A stretch of DNA of 64,000 bases from Monomorium pharaonis (GCF_013373865.1 NC_050476.1:4820501-4884500); one strand, 5' to 3'. Positions 13,175 through 25,385 are shown, numbered from the stretch's first letter. A program made the numbers and translations. The notes: a model not told the origin generated them from the letters alone.

Positions 13175-13224
13175 CAATCTGCAGAACACTAAGCGAACAT
13201 CCGTATATTCTTTTTCTCGTTTAG

Positions 13225-13400
13225 ATTTGCCCCGCTCTTTTATCCAGTCGCAATTCTATCGGACGGTGCTACACGCCGCCGCGAAAGGAACAAGCGCTTT
13301 TCGTGCGTTACCCGAACAGGCCGTGTCCTTGGCCGTCATGCCTGCCGTTTTTCTGACACAAGAAGAGAACGAAGAAGAAGTCCCGAGACAAATAGCATAG
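13225..13400 (+). CDS. candidate terminal exon of the two-exon gene
   Basis: Starts after TTTTTCTCGTTTAG and reads in frame from the one-base overhang of the 12670-12820 exon. It begins LPRSFIQSQFYRTVLHAAAK, continues through an alanine/valine-rich middle and ends in an acidic tail (TQEENEEEVPRQIA) before TAG. Fifty-eight codons are open. I do not recognise a family, and no AATAAA follows at close range. The upstream acceptor at 13184 would keep the same frame within the exon but would break phase with the exon 1 donor. The minus strand here also has a fair acceptor (TTCTTTTTTCAG) and a short open frame, so strand assignment is not certain. Confidence 0.33.
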
Positions 13401-13423
13401 CTGAAAAAAGAATAAGAGTAGGG

Positions 13424-13708
13424 ATGGCGGACGGAGCCGTGCGCGTCTCGTCCAAACTTTCATTGTATCTTAGAGACGGCTGGATATTACGCGCGAGATG
13501 TTTCTACCCCCCTTTCTTTATTCTTCTCTCTCTTTCCACTTTCTTTCTACATCCTCGTCTTGTTTCCTGCATCCCTATAGCTCGTTTCTCTGTATGTTTC
13601 CTGACAGATACTAATGGTTCGCTAGAGTTCGCTAGAGTAGAGACTGCGAGATTCGAGGAAGGTGCGGCGAAAAGATTGCTCGTTCTTCTTCTAATAATCT
13701 TTAGATGA
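13424..13708 (+). CDS. ATG-started ORF of 94 codons, doubtful
   Basis: An ATG at 13424, in the context GTAGGGATGGCGG, opens a frame of 94 residues ending at TGA. Its middle is a pyrimidine-rich DNA stretch that translates as a phenylalanine/leucine-rich hydrophobic run (FFILLSLSTFFLHP). That composition follows from CT-rich DNA rather than membrane-protein selection. An acceptor-like TTTCCTGACAG lies inside it. Two copies of TTCGCTAGAG occur in tandem near its end. I consider it more likely non-coding. Confidence 0.12.
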   Translation: MADGAVRVSSKLSLYLRDGWILRARCFYPPFFILLSLSTFFLHPRLVSCIPIARFSVCFLTDTNGSLEFARVETARFEEGAAKRLLVLLLIIFR

Positions 13709-16700
13709 GTCGCAAAAAGTTAAGATATTTAGATTTTATATCAAAGAATTGTATATTTGGCCATGCGATACACGTGTAAAGATTAATTGAGATGAAGGAA
13801 GTAATTGTTAGGATTACCGAAATGTATCGCAAAGGACGAATTATTTGCACTGTCAATCGTAAAAGAAAGATATCGAGATGGTCGTTTTCTGGTTGACGTC
13901 AAATCTTAATAATAATGTTTTATGATCGATTATTCGTAAAATCTTCTTGTTAGACCATCAGCTCTCACGTGGAACGTAACATATTTGTTTTTGAGATTCG
14001 ACGAATCGAGATATGACGTCTACATCAAGAAATTGGGAAACAGTTATTTTTCTTACTTCGCGAAAATTACTGACATATATTCACCTTTCAAATTTTTTTT
14101 TTAGTCACGCGGCACGATTTTATCAACAACAAATGTTTTAACAGCGGAGAAAAATCTTTGAGATATATAAATCAATTGTTCATGATATGGAATGATATGG
14201 GATTTCGATTTCTCACGGTGATGGATATGTTTCGCATCGCTTTCGTCCTACATTTCGACAATATCAGATATTACAGGATAAACTGGCCCGGCAGGTTGAA
14301 GAATTTATGGCGTGTAGTTTTTGTTACGATTGCACCTCGAGAAACTTGCGATTGTTCTCGGAGCGTTGCCTCCGAAAAGGAACTAGGTACGAAACTGTAC
14401 GTGCGATGATTAAAGTTCTCATTTTCTTAAGTACTCGGCGCACCGCTTTTCGTACGACACTGTCTCAAGGAACGGCCGCGGCGCGACTTCTTCAGCGAGC
14501 AGGACGGAATTCGGGTTACCGAGCTCCACTCTCTGCTCTTACGATATGGTTAATGGACCACGTACGAAACGTCGTATTTTAATAGGAATCTTTTACGGCG
14601 CCCAAGCGTAAGTAGACCCGTTTCTTCCGTTGGGTTGTATTTCATCGGTGTGATCCGACCCGAGTCCCTTTTCGCGCGATTCCATACAGCAAAATCTGGC
14701 AAAGAGGGAGTCCGCGTTTCCCCGGAGGCGTCAAATCTCTTCGTCCCATATTCCCCTTTTCGGTTAACCGAGGAGATTGGGGAGGGGAGGGAGGGCTCGT
14801 TGAATTATTACGACTTTCTCCCCGATGTCAACTGGGAATCTAATGTAAAAGCGCAATATCGGAGATAACGTTTGTCTCGTCAATTTCACATATTATTGAA
14901 TAATACTAGTATGATATTCTTAGTATGATCTGGATGACGTTTATAAACCTGTCGTCAACAGTGTATGGTCACATTTACTTCTTTATTGATTATAATATTT
15001 GAAATGTATGAAGTATATAAATGGAAAGAAACGTTCAGTAAATACAAATGTTATTTATTAACACGAGAACGTTGGCCTGAAAATTTGTACTTTTTAATTT
15101 GCAAGTTTGCAGGCATACAATTGTCTTTACAAATTTCACAGAGTAGAGTGCTAGATGCTGGGAAGACAGCATTATTCTAAATTTGTAAAATGATATGAAA
15201 ATCCGTACTATATCCTCCTATTTCTCGCTGATGTAACCGTTCCTTCGTCTTTGCTTTCTCGTACTTGTTTCTTTGGACTGTTTTAACATTGGCACCGAAA
15301 AACGCTATTTTAACCAGAATATCTCAGATATCTCAGCGCAGTGGCAGATTTTGAAATACCTTGACTGAGACGAATCGGAAAAATGGCGACTAGTTTAATT
15401 TTTACTGTATCATATATGATGCATCTGTCTCACGGCTTCAATTATTCATGCGTCGCCGTCGCCTTTGCCATATGACACAACGGAGTTTTGCAAAGCAAAG
15501 CGGAGCAAGTATACGACACTACTTGCAAAATTATACAGTTTTGTACGTAACTTTTCGTTGTATGAAAATTTATCGCGATGAACATTACTCTAACATTAGT
15601 GTACGACAAATAAGATACAGGATCGATACATTAACTGAATAAGAGATGTTAGCAGGAATATCCTATGCGTAATTTATTAGTAAAATAATATTAAATCTTA
15701 ATTTTATTTATGGAAATTTCTCGAAATTGCAAAAGTGTTTAAATTATTTATATTACATTCTTTTCTAAAAAATAAAGACACTTATTCTAGAAATTTCATG
15801 AAAATATATTTATAAAACTTTTTTTATATTATATCGGAAACGTTAAGTAGAATGACTTATTAAAATGTTATGGTAAGAAATAATATTCTCTTTCTATTTT
15901 CTATAATACTTTTTATATAATATATAATCTTTGTGCACGCAGGCAAAAGATGCTCCTGTGTGAAATCCCAAAAGACACTCCGTAACCGAGGAGAGAAAAC
16001 GTTTAGCGGTCGCGTCTCAGATTTCGAGCGGGCGACAACATATCAAACATTCATGTAAATCACGCCGACTGACGTATCCATTTCGTGGTTTCAATTATTT
16101 ACGCGGCAATGTCGCTGCCAGTTTCGAGTTCTTTCTATGGTGTGTGGCACGGCACGGCGCGGTACGGTTGTATATCGATTTCGTCTCGCGTTTCTATCAA
16201 GCCGTACGACGTGAGCGTTTATTTTGGGACGGATATTTTCCCCCGTTTGCGAAAAACGAATATAATGAAGAAACGTGATTGCCGACAGTTTTATAATCGG
16301 ATATCCGTGTGCTGCGAATAACGCAGAAATCCAAATGATTCTGCGATTTTGCTTCTAGTGGTACACAATTAGATATAGCGGACTTACATGTATGTGCGCT
16401 TTCATATGGCTGGTGAATGTATTTAAATTCTAAAATTGCTTTATTACATCAAGATGAGATGGTTACAGTATAGCAACCTTTCAAAAGACTTATCTTGCAT
16501 ACAGCTTTTGCGAGATTTATTAAAAGACCTCTTCATATCTTTTATCATGAATACATTTTTGTTAGCAGTATCTTTTTGCTGTTATCTAATATAAGAAAAT
16601 TTACATGCTATTTGTAATAGCAGTCTCCTATATGTAATTTGTAAAGTGGATAAAAATGAATGCGTAATTAATTAGAGAATGTGAATATTCAACAGAGATT

Positions 16701-17193
16701 TAAAAAAATATTGGAAAAAAACAGTTTTATATTTTTTTAAATCATAGAATATAATTTTATATTAATTTTTATTTTTATTTTATATTCATATTGCTTAAAA
16801 TATCATATAAAATTTTGCATAATATTTATGCAATGAGAACAAACATTTTTTAAAAATTGTAAATGCTAGTTTCGACAATGTTGCCTTAATCAAAACGATT
16901 GTGACTGATTCACGGAACCTGTTGAAAAACTGTTTTTACAAACCTCTTTTTAAATAACAGATAGATTATATATGCATCTAATTTGCGTTATGATAGGTAG
17001 ACGAGAAAACAAACTGAAATTTAATATTTAAAAGAAAGAAAGAGAAAATAAAATCCAAATCAAAAGATCGAGTACAAGGTTTTAAATTTTTAATTTTTGT
17101 CTGTATACATTGTTTTCATAATTAATTCACCGTTATCAATTTATCGTTTCTGTTTCAACTTACATCAGTGTGACGCGAATAATTGGCAGATCG
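13709..17193. other. AT-rich DNA with small balanced patches
   Basis: Balanced patches at 14280-14870 and 15960-16330 contain open frames of 70-90 codons without splice or domain support. The rest is AT-rich. No inverted-repeat element or RNA gene was recognised. Confidence 0.5.
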
Positions 17194-17313
17194 ATGATAA
17201 AAGCTCGGTTGGGGCTTTTACAAGCTGCTCGTAAAGCCACGGGTTCCATCGGCGCTCATAAGTTGTTCCTTGTACTTCGGTTAATGTGTCGCCGTAATTA
17301 CAAGCAAAGGTGA
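17194..17313 (+). CDS. candidate small ORF or first coding exon
   Basis: An ATG at 17194 starts 39 codons ending at TGA. The terminal AG followed by GTGAGAAAATG is also a usable splice donor, so this could be a first coding exon ending at 17309. The peptide begins MIKARLGLLQAARKATGSIG and continues with a hydrophobic/basic stretch ending MCRRNYKQ. It is strongly basic with no acidic residue, like a mitochondrial presequence or a short basic peptide. The surrounding DNA is AT-rich, so this balanced 120-bp patch stands out. No family is recognised. The start context GATCGATGA is weak. Confidence 0.25.
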   Translation: MIKARLGLLQAARKATGSIGAHKLFLVLRLMCRRNYKQR

Positions 17314-19172
17314 GAAAATGCATCACCCTTCATTCTACTTTTCTCTAATAGACGGGCATTATACCGAGCTAATTTAACGATGCATTTTGTATGGTGTCCA
17401 GAAATGCGTGTTTTACTCTCGTTTTTTTTTGCGACGACGCAGCTAAAAGTTGCATAATTGCGTAACGAAGAACGTGTCGAAAAGGCGAAAAATTCGACGC
17501 TTTTTTATACATATATATATTTTTTTTACCACCGAAAACGCACATTAGCCGGATGTTAGCGTCAGTCGTTTTTGCGCGAGTCGGTTTTTTGAAAAATTTG
17601 CGGTGCGTCGCTGCTGCGAGTAAGTGCCGGGGACTACGATGAAAGGTTCCGGTGGGACGGCGCGGCACGTATAAACCGTATTAATCCGCATAGTGCGCAT
17701 CAAGGTGACTATTTTTCAAATAAATCTGAAAATTTTAACCCTTTTATCGAATCTCTTTATATTAAGAGGAAAATCGAAACTTTTTATTGAAGAATTATTC
17801 ACTTGAAATTTTTTATTTCTCAATAAATTTCATTCTTTAATAAATAAAAGATAAGATAATAAGGTTGGAATTTTTTGTAAATAATTTAATTCTTTGAAGA
17901 TGCTACATTTTCTATTTAACTAAATAATAATAATTAATACGGTTGATGCCAAGTTTACGGAATACATGTTCTCTTTCGAGAGGGTCGCCCTAGAATTTTG
18001 CGAATTTTTCATTCCCCGACGCTCTCGCAAGACGAACCGTCGTGCAAAAACCTCTCCACTATGCTCTCGTCCATTCCGGAAGTAGTCGTCCTAGAAATGT
18101 GGCGGGCACGTAAGCGCGACCTATGCACGTGGTATGCACTCGTAAGGGGGATGCGCGTCGTATGCGGTGAATAACCCTTGAAATATCACCGAGACCCTTT
18201 CCTCTGGGACACGTGCGGAACACGGTCACGTTTTTCTGACCACGACGGAAGAGATGCCGCCGGCTTCAAACGCACGCGCGACCGAAAGAAGCAATTTGCA
18301 CCGTTTATCTCTCGATGCATTTATTCGTCGGGCCGATATATACAGCTACGGCCTTTGTTCTCGAGGAATCCGTTAGATCGATTGGGGTCATTCAGCGATG
18401 GCATTACCTGCGCTCGATGGCTCGGTTTAGATGGAAATGGATTCGCTACGGGGTAGGGCGTCCGATTTGTTAGCGGATGCGTGACTGTTTCCACGAGGAG
18501 TGCGACAGAAAAAAAATGCAATGTGTGCTGTAAGTTGCTGTAAGTGCAGAATACAGGCTATGATTTACAGCTATTTTTTTTATTTTGTTACACGCGATGC
18601 AAATACGGGTAGCGTGTGTAATTAATGTATAATTAAAAAATATGGGTTTCCTATATTTACTGTTCACTTTTCAAAGCTGTTTGGCGAGTTGTTTTCCAAG
18701 TTTTTTTTTCATACCTTTACATTTTACAAGGATTTATTAATAATATAGACTTAAGGTTTATGGGTATTCTGTGTTCGATCGATTTCTATTTCGAAATATC
18801 AGAGGTAATTAAATTATTATAATATTAAGTGAAAGCCGATGAAAATGTCAAACCTCAAGATGAGAGAGCCATTTTTGGTCACAGCAGATTTTAATGTTTA
18901 ATGACAATTTTGGTGTTAATTTTACAATTTTTAAATTATCTGAACTGCATGCGCGTCGCATATTCGTTTTGAAACATTTTCTCACGGAATATAGAAAAGT
19001 CCAAGTTTAAATCCTAGATGTTTTTGCGATAAATTTTTTACGGTGTTCTAAAATGTCCAAGTCTTTAGTTTAGAACTATATTAGTTCAAGACTAATGAAT
19101 ATGCGACATGCAGAAAATAAAAAAAATATGTATAAAATTACATAACAAACATTGATTATTAAAACATTGCTA
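17314..19172. other. no supported gene
   Basis: 17380-17700 and 17990-18480 are more balanced and have open frames on both strands of under 100 codons, with no start, splice or domain support. The remainder is AT-rich. Confidence 0.5.
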
Positions 19173-19373
19173 CACAGAAAAAAAATGTAATGTAGCCAAT
19201 AACATATGTGATTGTGGGCTGCCAACTACATAAAATACTCAATACAATAATATTTACTATTAATGCAAATACAATGTTGATACTGCAATAGCATATATTA
19301 TTGTATTGAGCATATCCGTAATTGGCAGCCCGCAATAACATATCTTATTGAATATATTACTTTTTTTTCAGTG
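19173..19373. mobile_element. nearly palindromic MITE, TA-flanked, about 200 bp
   Basis: The left end (TA then CACAGAAAAAAAATGTAAT) and the reverse complement of the right end (TA then CACTGAAAAAAAAGTAAT) match. The match continues for almost half the element through CAATAACATATGTGATTG / CAATAAGATATGTTATTG, GGGCTGCCAA and CTCAATACAATAATAT. The two halves of roughly 100 bp would fold into one long hairpin with little loop. The element sits between TA dinucleotides at 19171-19172 and 19374-19375, as expected for Tc1/mariner-type MITEs. It encodes nothing; the 60-codon minus frame across it is a by-product. Boundaries are from direct reading of the repeat ends. Confidence 0.85.
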
Positions 19374-19375
19374 TA

Positions 19376-21060
19376 TGATTAAAAAAAGGTTTACTTTTCA
19401 CTTCTACGTAATTAAATTACACTATATTTTATTTGTTTATAAAAAAAGTACAAACATTTGTTTTAGAAACTTAATAATATGTTCATAAACTTTTAGAACT
19501 ATTTTTTTAACTATTTTGAACAAATAGATGAAGTAGTCGAAGTAGTGAGATATTTATGATTTAATACTTACTCTTTTGTACTCTTTTGTAAAGATGAACG
19601 TAATTCATAATTTAGATTTCTGAAATAGAAATGGGATATAGAGACGCGTATATATTGAAGATACCTCTTTAGATACTACATTAATATTCAGATGCAAGAG
19701 ACAGAACTGTCGAAAGATTACACTATCGTAATTAATTCTGCACCTGCTTGCATCCTCTCCTCTACGGGGAGAGAAGTTAATACGAAGAAACCTAATTCTA
19801 CCCTTCCGGGTATCGTAAACACAAGGTTGAATGAGCGTGCACGATAATTTCATCAGCTTGCAAACACGAACGCTCATTAAAATACGTATCTAAGCACGCG
19901 TCTGACTATATATGCGGCTGTTATCCCTTGTTCGGCCGGGAGAACAAATCCGAGTTTTCGCTGACGATTACTGATTATATAATGAAGCGCAAATGAAACT
20001 AATGCGTGTTCATATAGAAGACCATTTAATTTGACATCAATAAAGAGCGTATTATCATGATTGTTAACGTACCAATTATAGCGCAAACACATAATACGCT
20101 ATTGTCAATGTTTACCTATGTAAATTAATTTGCTTTACGATACGCGAGAGTATTAGATTCAAGAAATTCCAAATAGAGTTGCTACGTTGCTTCAACAATC
20201 GCGCAACTATTGAGATTTAAACGTAACTTGTAAATTATCAATAATTTCGGTCAGATTTTTCGTCGGCCATCAAACCGCGCGACTGAAGGACAGAGATTTA
20301 TGTATTTTACGTTCATTTATTTAAGTTTAACAGGATTATCTGGCTGCCCGTCGTGCAGAGAAGTTTCGAAATTTCACGATCGGATAATCGCGTTCGCGGA
20401 ATACTAATGCATTTAGCGCATTCGTCAGGACGATCGGCTGTCGCGCGATCATGCGCGGACAGTGGTGCTCAACGTGACTTTATTTATGCGGACGGCGCCG
20501 GCTCATAAATCTCGGCCGACCGGGATCGGGCTAATCGGGAATGCAGATGCGTACACAGATTCCTGTGTCGAATGGAGGAAGAAATTTCGAAATTTCGATC
20601 GGCGTTCACCGATGCAACGGTGCTCAACGATACGTCTGTCGTCGTTCCGACTCCGCGCCGCGCATGTTTATTGTCGCATAATGCATGGCATTATGTAAAT
20701 TGGCGTTTCGGCGCTTACGCTTGTACGCCACGCGAATAAACCATGTCGATATGTTAATGTAACAATGACGCCCGGCCGCCGTCGCATCGGTCGCATTTAT
20801 TGCACAAGGTACTCGAATAAGCGATCGCGAATGCGCGCGACATTCGTCTGCATTACGGATCGATGAAATTTTAACCTGAATCAGTCACCTAGTTTTTCCG
20901 CATAAATGGTCATCTGTAATTTATTTAAAATTATTGTGTACATAAATTTATATTTAATATATTTCTATGAAAGTAAGGAAAAATAAAAAAATATAAATAC
21001 AAATTTTCCATTAGTAATAAAAACTAATACTGTTTTGATAATGAGCTTTATTTTTTCGCT
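19376..21060. other. mixed region with a CpG-rich core at 20340-20870
   Basis: The balanced core contains TTTATGCGG and CATAAATC motifs and the near-palindrome at 20677-20695. This looks more like regulatory DNA than coding, but no factor-binding assignment can be made from sequence alone. Open frames are short. Confidence 0.45.
20677..20695. repeat. CATAATGC-ATG-GCATTATG near-palindrome
   Basis: Two perfect 8-base inverted halves are separated by three bases. The halves resemble a dimeric site for a homeodomain or POU-type factor. It lies within a CpG-rich patch in otherwise AT-rich DNA. Any regulatory role is inference. Confidence 0.5.
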
Positions 21061-21064
21061 GCTG

Positions 21065-21146
21065 GGGTGTTAAAAATATATCAGGTAAAAAATTGTTTTT
21101 TCATCACCTGATATAGCAAATGTGTTAATTTACAACACTTTTTTTT
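21065..21146. repeat. inverted repeat with ATATATCAGGT arms
   Basis: GTGTTAAAAATATATCAGGT on the left is mirrored by ACCTGATATAGCAAATGTGTTAA on the right, around an A/T-rich loop. Arms are about 20-25 bp with small gaps. It may be a hairpin or a decayed terminal inverted repeat. No TA duplication is clear. Confidence 0.5.
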
Positions 21147-22902
21147 ATATATCGCAGTAAATCACTTTTCAAAATACAGACGTATGACGCTTATTTTCAT
21201 ATTAATCCATTTTAATACAATCTGTTTTCAATAAAAAGGTGAAGATAGAATTACTCAGTTGCTTAATTATCAGTTATTAGTTATGGGATATCGTTGTTAT
21301 CTACTAAATGATAGAAATGAATTGCGAAGAGTGAGTTAAAAAATTGAAAAATGTAAAGGACAATTGTAGAGACAATTATGCTAAAAAATTGAATATCCGA
21401 GTTTAACGGAATAGAGTGAGATAAAAATTAGAAATTTTATCACACTTTAATAAATGTGTAATAATGTAGTATGTCCGAAACAGAGTTAAAAGATAATAAC
21501 CAGTTCGTTGCACAGCGTAGACTTGGTGCACCTGTTACTTGTGGGTTTCCAATTAAAAGTCAACTTTTGTAAAGAAAGATGTATACCATCTGCATTAATA
21601 TATATATGTTCTTTCTTAATTGCATCCGTAAAAAAATATATATTATCTCTGGTTCACTGCATTTAAAAATTAATAATGGAATAAGGTCTTCTAACATATT
21701 CCAAAGAAATATTTTATACGTTAATCGCTTTATGTGTTTATAGTTAATACCAAAATTGTGTATACATCATCATCTGCTTACCGTTCAACGTATTTGTAGA
21801 GTTAAATAGTGTATCAGGATTATCTTTCAAATATCCATTAATTATTACGTACTGTAGTACCACAGCTTTATTCAATACACACATTTATCAGTTTTGTTTT
21901 ATCAATTAGTACAATATTATCAAGATTCATCAACGTTGTAGCGCTTCAACAATTAATTTCGATTGGCGGCAATCGCGCCGTCTGCCAATTTTATTTCAAA
22001 CTTCACCAAACTCATTCTCGTCTTTGTCTCTCCTGATAATGAGAGCAATTTCGTTTACGCCGAATGCGAAGAAGCGACCGGACATCAATTAACGCCAATA
22101 ATGCGAGTGTTAACGTTGCGGAAATTATTTCTGAGGAGCTAGAGGAAGATTACCAATACTGGCATACCGCTTTGTTTTTGGACAGTATTTCTTAAACAAA
22201 AGCTGAAACTTCGAGAACATAAATATAAACTAGAAAGTTTGTATTAGATGGTATAGTAGTTTTTATAATTGTTTTTCATATTTTATAATAATTAAATAAG
22301 ATTTTTGAAACATAAATATGAACATCTGAGAAATTAGACTTCAAAACTGATATAGTAGACTACATTTTTTGTTTAACATGACTTATTTGTATAAAGAATT
22401 TACAAGTTAATGCATATGAAAATTTCTAGAAGCCTTTTACTTTGTAAAATATTTATTATTGATTATATATGATTAAATATGTTAATTATACTGCTTCGCA
22501 AGGCACAACATGTAACGTGACTATATATAAACATTAGTTTAAATTTGTTTATAATACTTTAATTCGTTTTTACATAAAAAAAGCCGTGAATGCATAAACT
22601 ATAAATTTATATTTTTTTAATTATCTAAATAAATTACATTTTTATCAGTATTAATTCAGAGCAATATTTATATAGTTTCCGAAAAATAAGAGAGTTTCTG
22701 TTTTAAAAGACTTATGTCAGCATTGGCGACCTTTCTCTCTTTCTCGTTGGAGAACAAAATATAATATACGCGATCCTTATTCCGCATATTCTCGCGACTC
22801 GCGTCTCAAAACGATATTGGCTTTGAAATCACATTCGTGCGGTTTATGTATAACGCAAGTTAATTACTGTCATTTTTCGAATATTTCATTAGTTTCTCTC
22901 GT

Positions 22903-22927
<25 letters not shown>
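22903..22927. repeat. (TC)n microsatellite
   Basis: About twelve uninterrupted TC units followed by TTTCTTTTCGCGCGCG. Confidence 0.95.
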
Positions 22928-22933
<6 letters not shown>

Positions 22934-23833
22934 TCGCGCGCGTACACGTTCTATCCATAAATGTCAGCGCTTGCATCTGAGAGGATCACCGATTTGAAAG
23001 CGATATGGTAAAATACGCAACACGTGGCGATATCGTTTCTCGACATGACATTTGAATATTTATCGAGCGTAATGTTCATCAAATATCTATATCGAAACGT
23101 CAAATAAGATTTATGACAAATGATTAAAATTCATGCGCTTCCCCGATTTGCATCGGGCAGGTTTCATGAAATGAATGAAAGAAAAACTGATCTAACGGCA
23201 TCACTCTTCGAGCTTTCGAACTCTTAGCATGCTCTTGGTTGCTTCTAATACATAATATTTCAATATTTACATAGTAGAGAGGTATATCATGTTTTTTATG
23301 TATTTGTCAACTTCTTAAAACTGAGTTCATGCATAGCAGAAATAAAATTTTTCTGCGCGGCATCAAATTAATTATTTTGTTACAATGAAGAGTCTCGGTA
23401 AAATGAACGAGATCATAATTTCGTTTTACGTCGGTGTTAATTTCTGTTACAACGTACAGCATAGTCAAACGATCTCTCGTTACGGTCCCTTGTGCCCGTG
23501 ACATGTTAATTACCCGTAATACCGCCACGATCTTTTTGTGATTATGAACGGTGCAGGATGTTAATATTACAGCGCATTATAATAACGTGCATAGACCCGC
23601 CTGTTTGCGGAAAGTGTTCACAAAAGCGACTTCGCGTCTGTGACGTGTATATCAACACAGCTGACAGCTGTTTTGGCTGTTTAGTGAAATAAAATAGGCG
23701 ATTATCGAAGTGCCCTTCTAATATTTTGCGCCGCATATTACTACTCAATTGATAAGAATTTCATGGTTCGAAAACAATTTCCCTAAAAACTATAATTTTT
23801 TTTACCAGATTAATATAAATTAAATACGTCGAA

Positions 23834-23867
23834 AATCTTACAATTGCAAATGAACGATTGTAAGATT
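23834..23867. repeat. perfect 11-bp stem-loop
   Basis: AATCTTACAAT and ATTGTAAGATT are exact reverse complements around a 12-base loop. The stem is too short for a microRNA precursor. It may be a chance hairpin or a degraded element. Confidence 0.7.
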
Positions 23868-24285
23868 AAGCGAGTTATTTGAACAGACGTTCTATCAAAT
23901 TAAAACTTCAAATTCTGAATATGAATGATATGAAGGATTTCTATGTGTATTTAAGGGCAAGAGAATTGCATTACGGTTGTGAATCGTAAACTTCTTCTTC
24001 ATTTGCATCCTCTATTTCTCTGGTTTATTCAAAGGTACTCTCGAAAGACGTCATATCTCGTGTTACTTTACTGGCAATAGTGAAGCTGGCCATAGACGAT
24101 GTGTTGCCCGCTCATCAGATTTCCCAACGGCAAAAGAAATTCAAGGTGAAATTTCTTGAAAACGTCTAGCCCGTGACACTCGTTTTAGCATCCCTCCCGA
24201 TGGTCGGATGTTACTTCTCAGTCAGTCGGTTACGCTTCCCCGTGTCTCGCTGAGAGACACGAAGTTGTAAGAAGTTGTCGGACGA

Positions 24286-24288
<3 letters not shown>

Positions 24289-24332
<44 letters not shown>
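24289..24332. repeat. (AG)22 microsatellite
   Basis: An uninterrupted 44-bp AG tract between GACGAAG and ATTGGGGG. Confidence 0.97.
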
Positions 24333-24336
<4 letters not shown>

Positions 24337-24834
24337 GGGGATGGGCGGCGGCGGATGAGATGGTCGAGGGTCGCGAGAAATGACTTTTCGTCCCCCGAGG
24401 ATATCTCCACTCCCGGAAATATGGATATAGGCAATTAAAATTACGTGACAGCGGGGGAGGAGGAGAAGGAAAAGGATGGGGAGGGATGCGAGATGAAGGG
24501 CGAGAGATGCAACGCTGCGAGGGAAAACGAAGGGAGTAATGACGGGGCGACGGTCCCTCCACTTCGAACCCACTTTACGTCCGTCTGCGCGAGGAATGGC
24601 GGAAGCGCATGATGGAGAGCGAAAAGGAGTCGTGGAAGGATTTATCGTCTCGGTGCACCAAGGTGCGCCGGTATGACCTAGAATTATTGCTTTGGAAGAG
24701 CGGCGTTGTCGACTACGGGACGACGATGGCGACAATGACGAGAGGAGGATGAGAATGAGGACGAGGTCGGACTTGACGATTGGCTCGATCCCGTAGAGAC
24801 AATTCGTTATTTTCCGATGGCAAGCGCGTTGTCG

Positions 24835-24851
24835 TTTTTTTTTTTTTTTTT
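24835..24851. repeat. 17-base poly-T run
   Basis: A homopolymer T run between GTCG and GATACGTCACG. Confidence 0.9.
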
Positions 24852-25385
24852 GATACGTCACGTTTCGCTCATAACCGCCCCTGCTGCTACGTAACAAAGT
24901 TTCTCGCTACTCGCGGAAAATTGTTTCTCCGGGATATTGCTCTTGCCGTTTTGAACAATCTTTAATCTACATTTTTATGAGGTGTATCGCGCTAATAGGC
25001 AGCTACCAACATTTTTAGCGCTATCTTGGCGTAACGACGTGACCGACTGAAACGATAATTGTAAAATAATAATAACAGAGGTAATTCTCGCCGGGATGAA
25101 AAAGACAACAAGAATTAGCATGTTGCATTTTAGAATTTGCCTTTGCTTTTATTGTTGACCTCACTCTGTACAGAGTGCAGCGTGAAAGACGAAAATATTC
25201 GCGCCGCTTGGTGCTTGTGAAATTGCATTATCTACGTTGATACACCTGCTTACGGAACCGGAAGAGACGCGACCTTTGAAAATTCCCGGCAAAGCGCGCC
25301 TCAGAAAAGAATTCGGCTGACAAGCGAATTCGTTGAACGCTCGCAGTTGACGCATGGTCGTAATTTCTGTTTGGTGTTCCAGTCA

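Larger units (their letters stand above)
21147..24180. other. AT-rich DNA, no supported gene
   Basis: Mostly AT-rich with one CT microsatellite (22903-22927) and one stem-loop (23834-23867). A short ATG-started frame at 21283-21330 ends at a GTGAGT donor, but sixteen codons are too few to call. Confidence 0.5.
24181..24960. other. CpG- and purine-rich segment around an (AG)n tract
   Basis: The minus strand is open for up to 228 codons, but the centre is a serine/leucine run translated from the microsatellite, other frames are also open and the long frame has no ATG near its start. I treat it as non-coding. It could be a promoter or regulatory segment, since GA-rich DNA binds GAGA-type factors in insects. 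Confidence 0.4.

Noticed and set aside
24211..24897. 228-codon minus frame with a serine/leucine repeat
   Set aside because: The repeat is a translation of the (AG)n microsatellite; there is no ATG near the start and other frames are open too.
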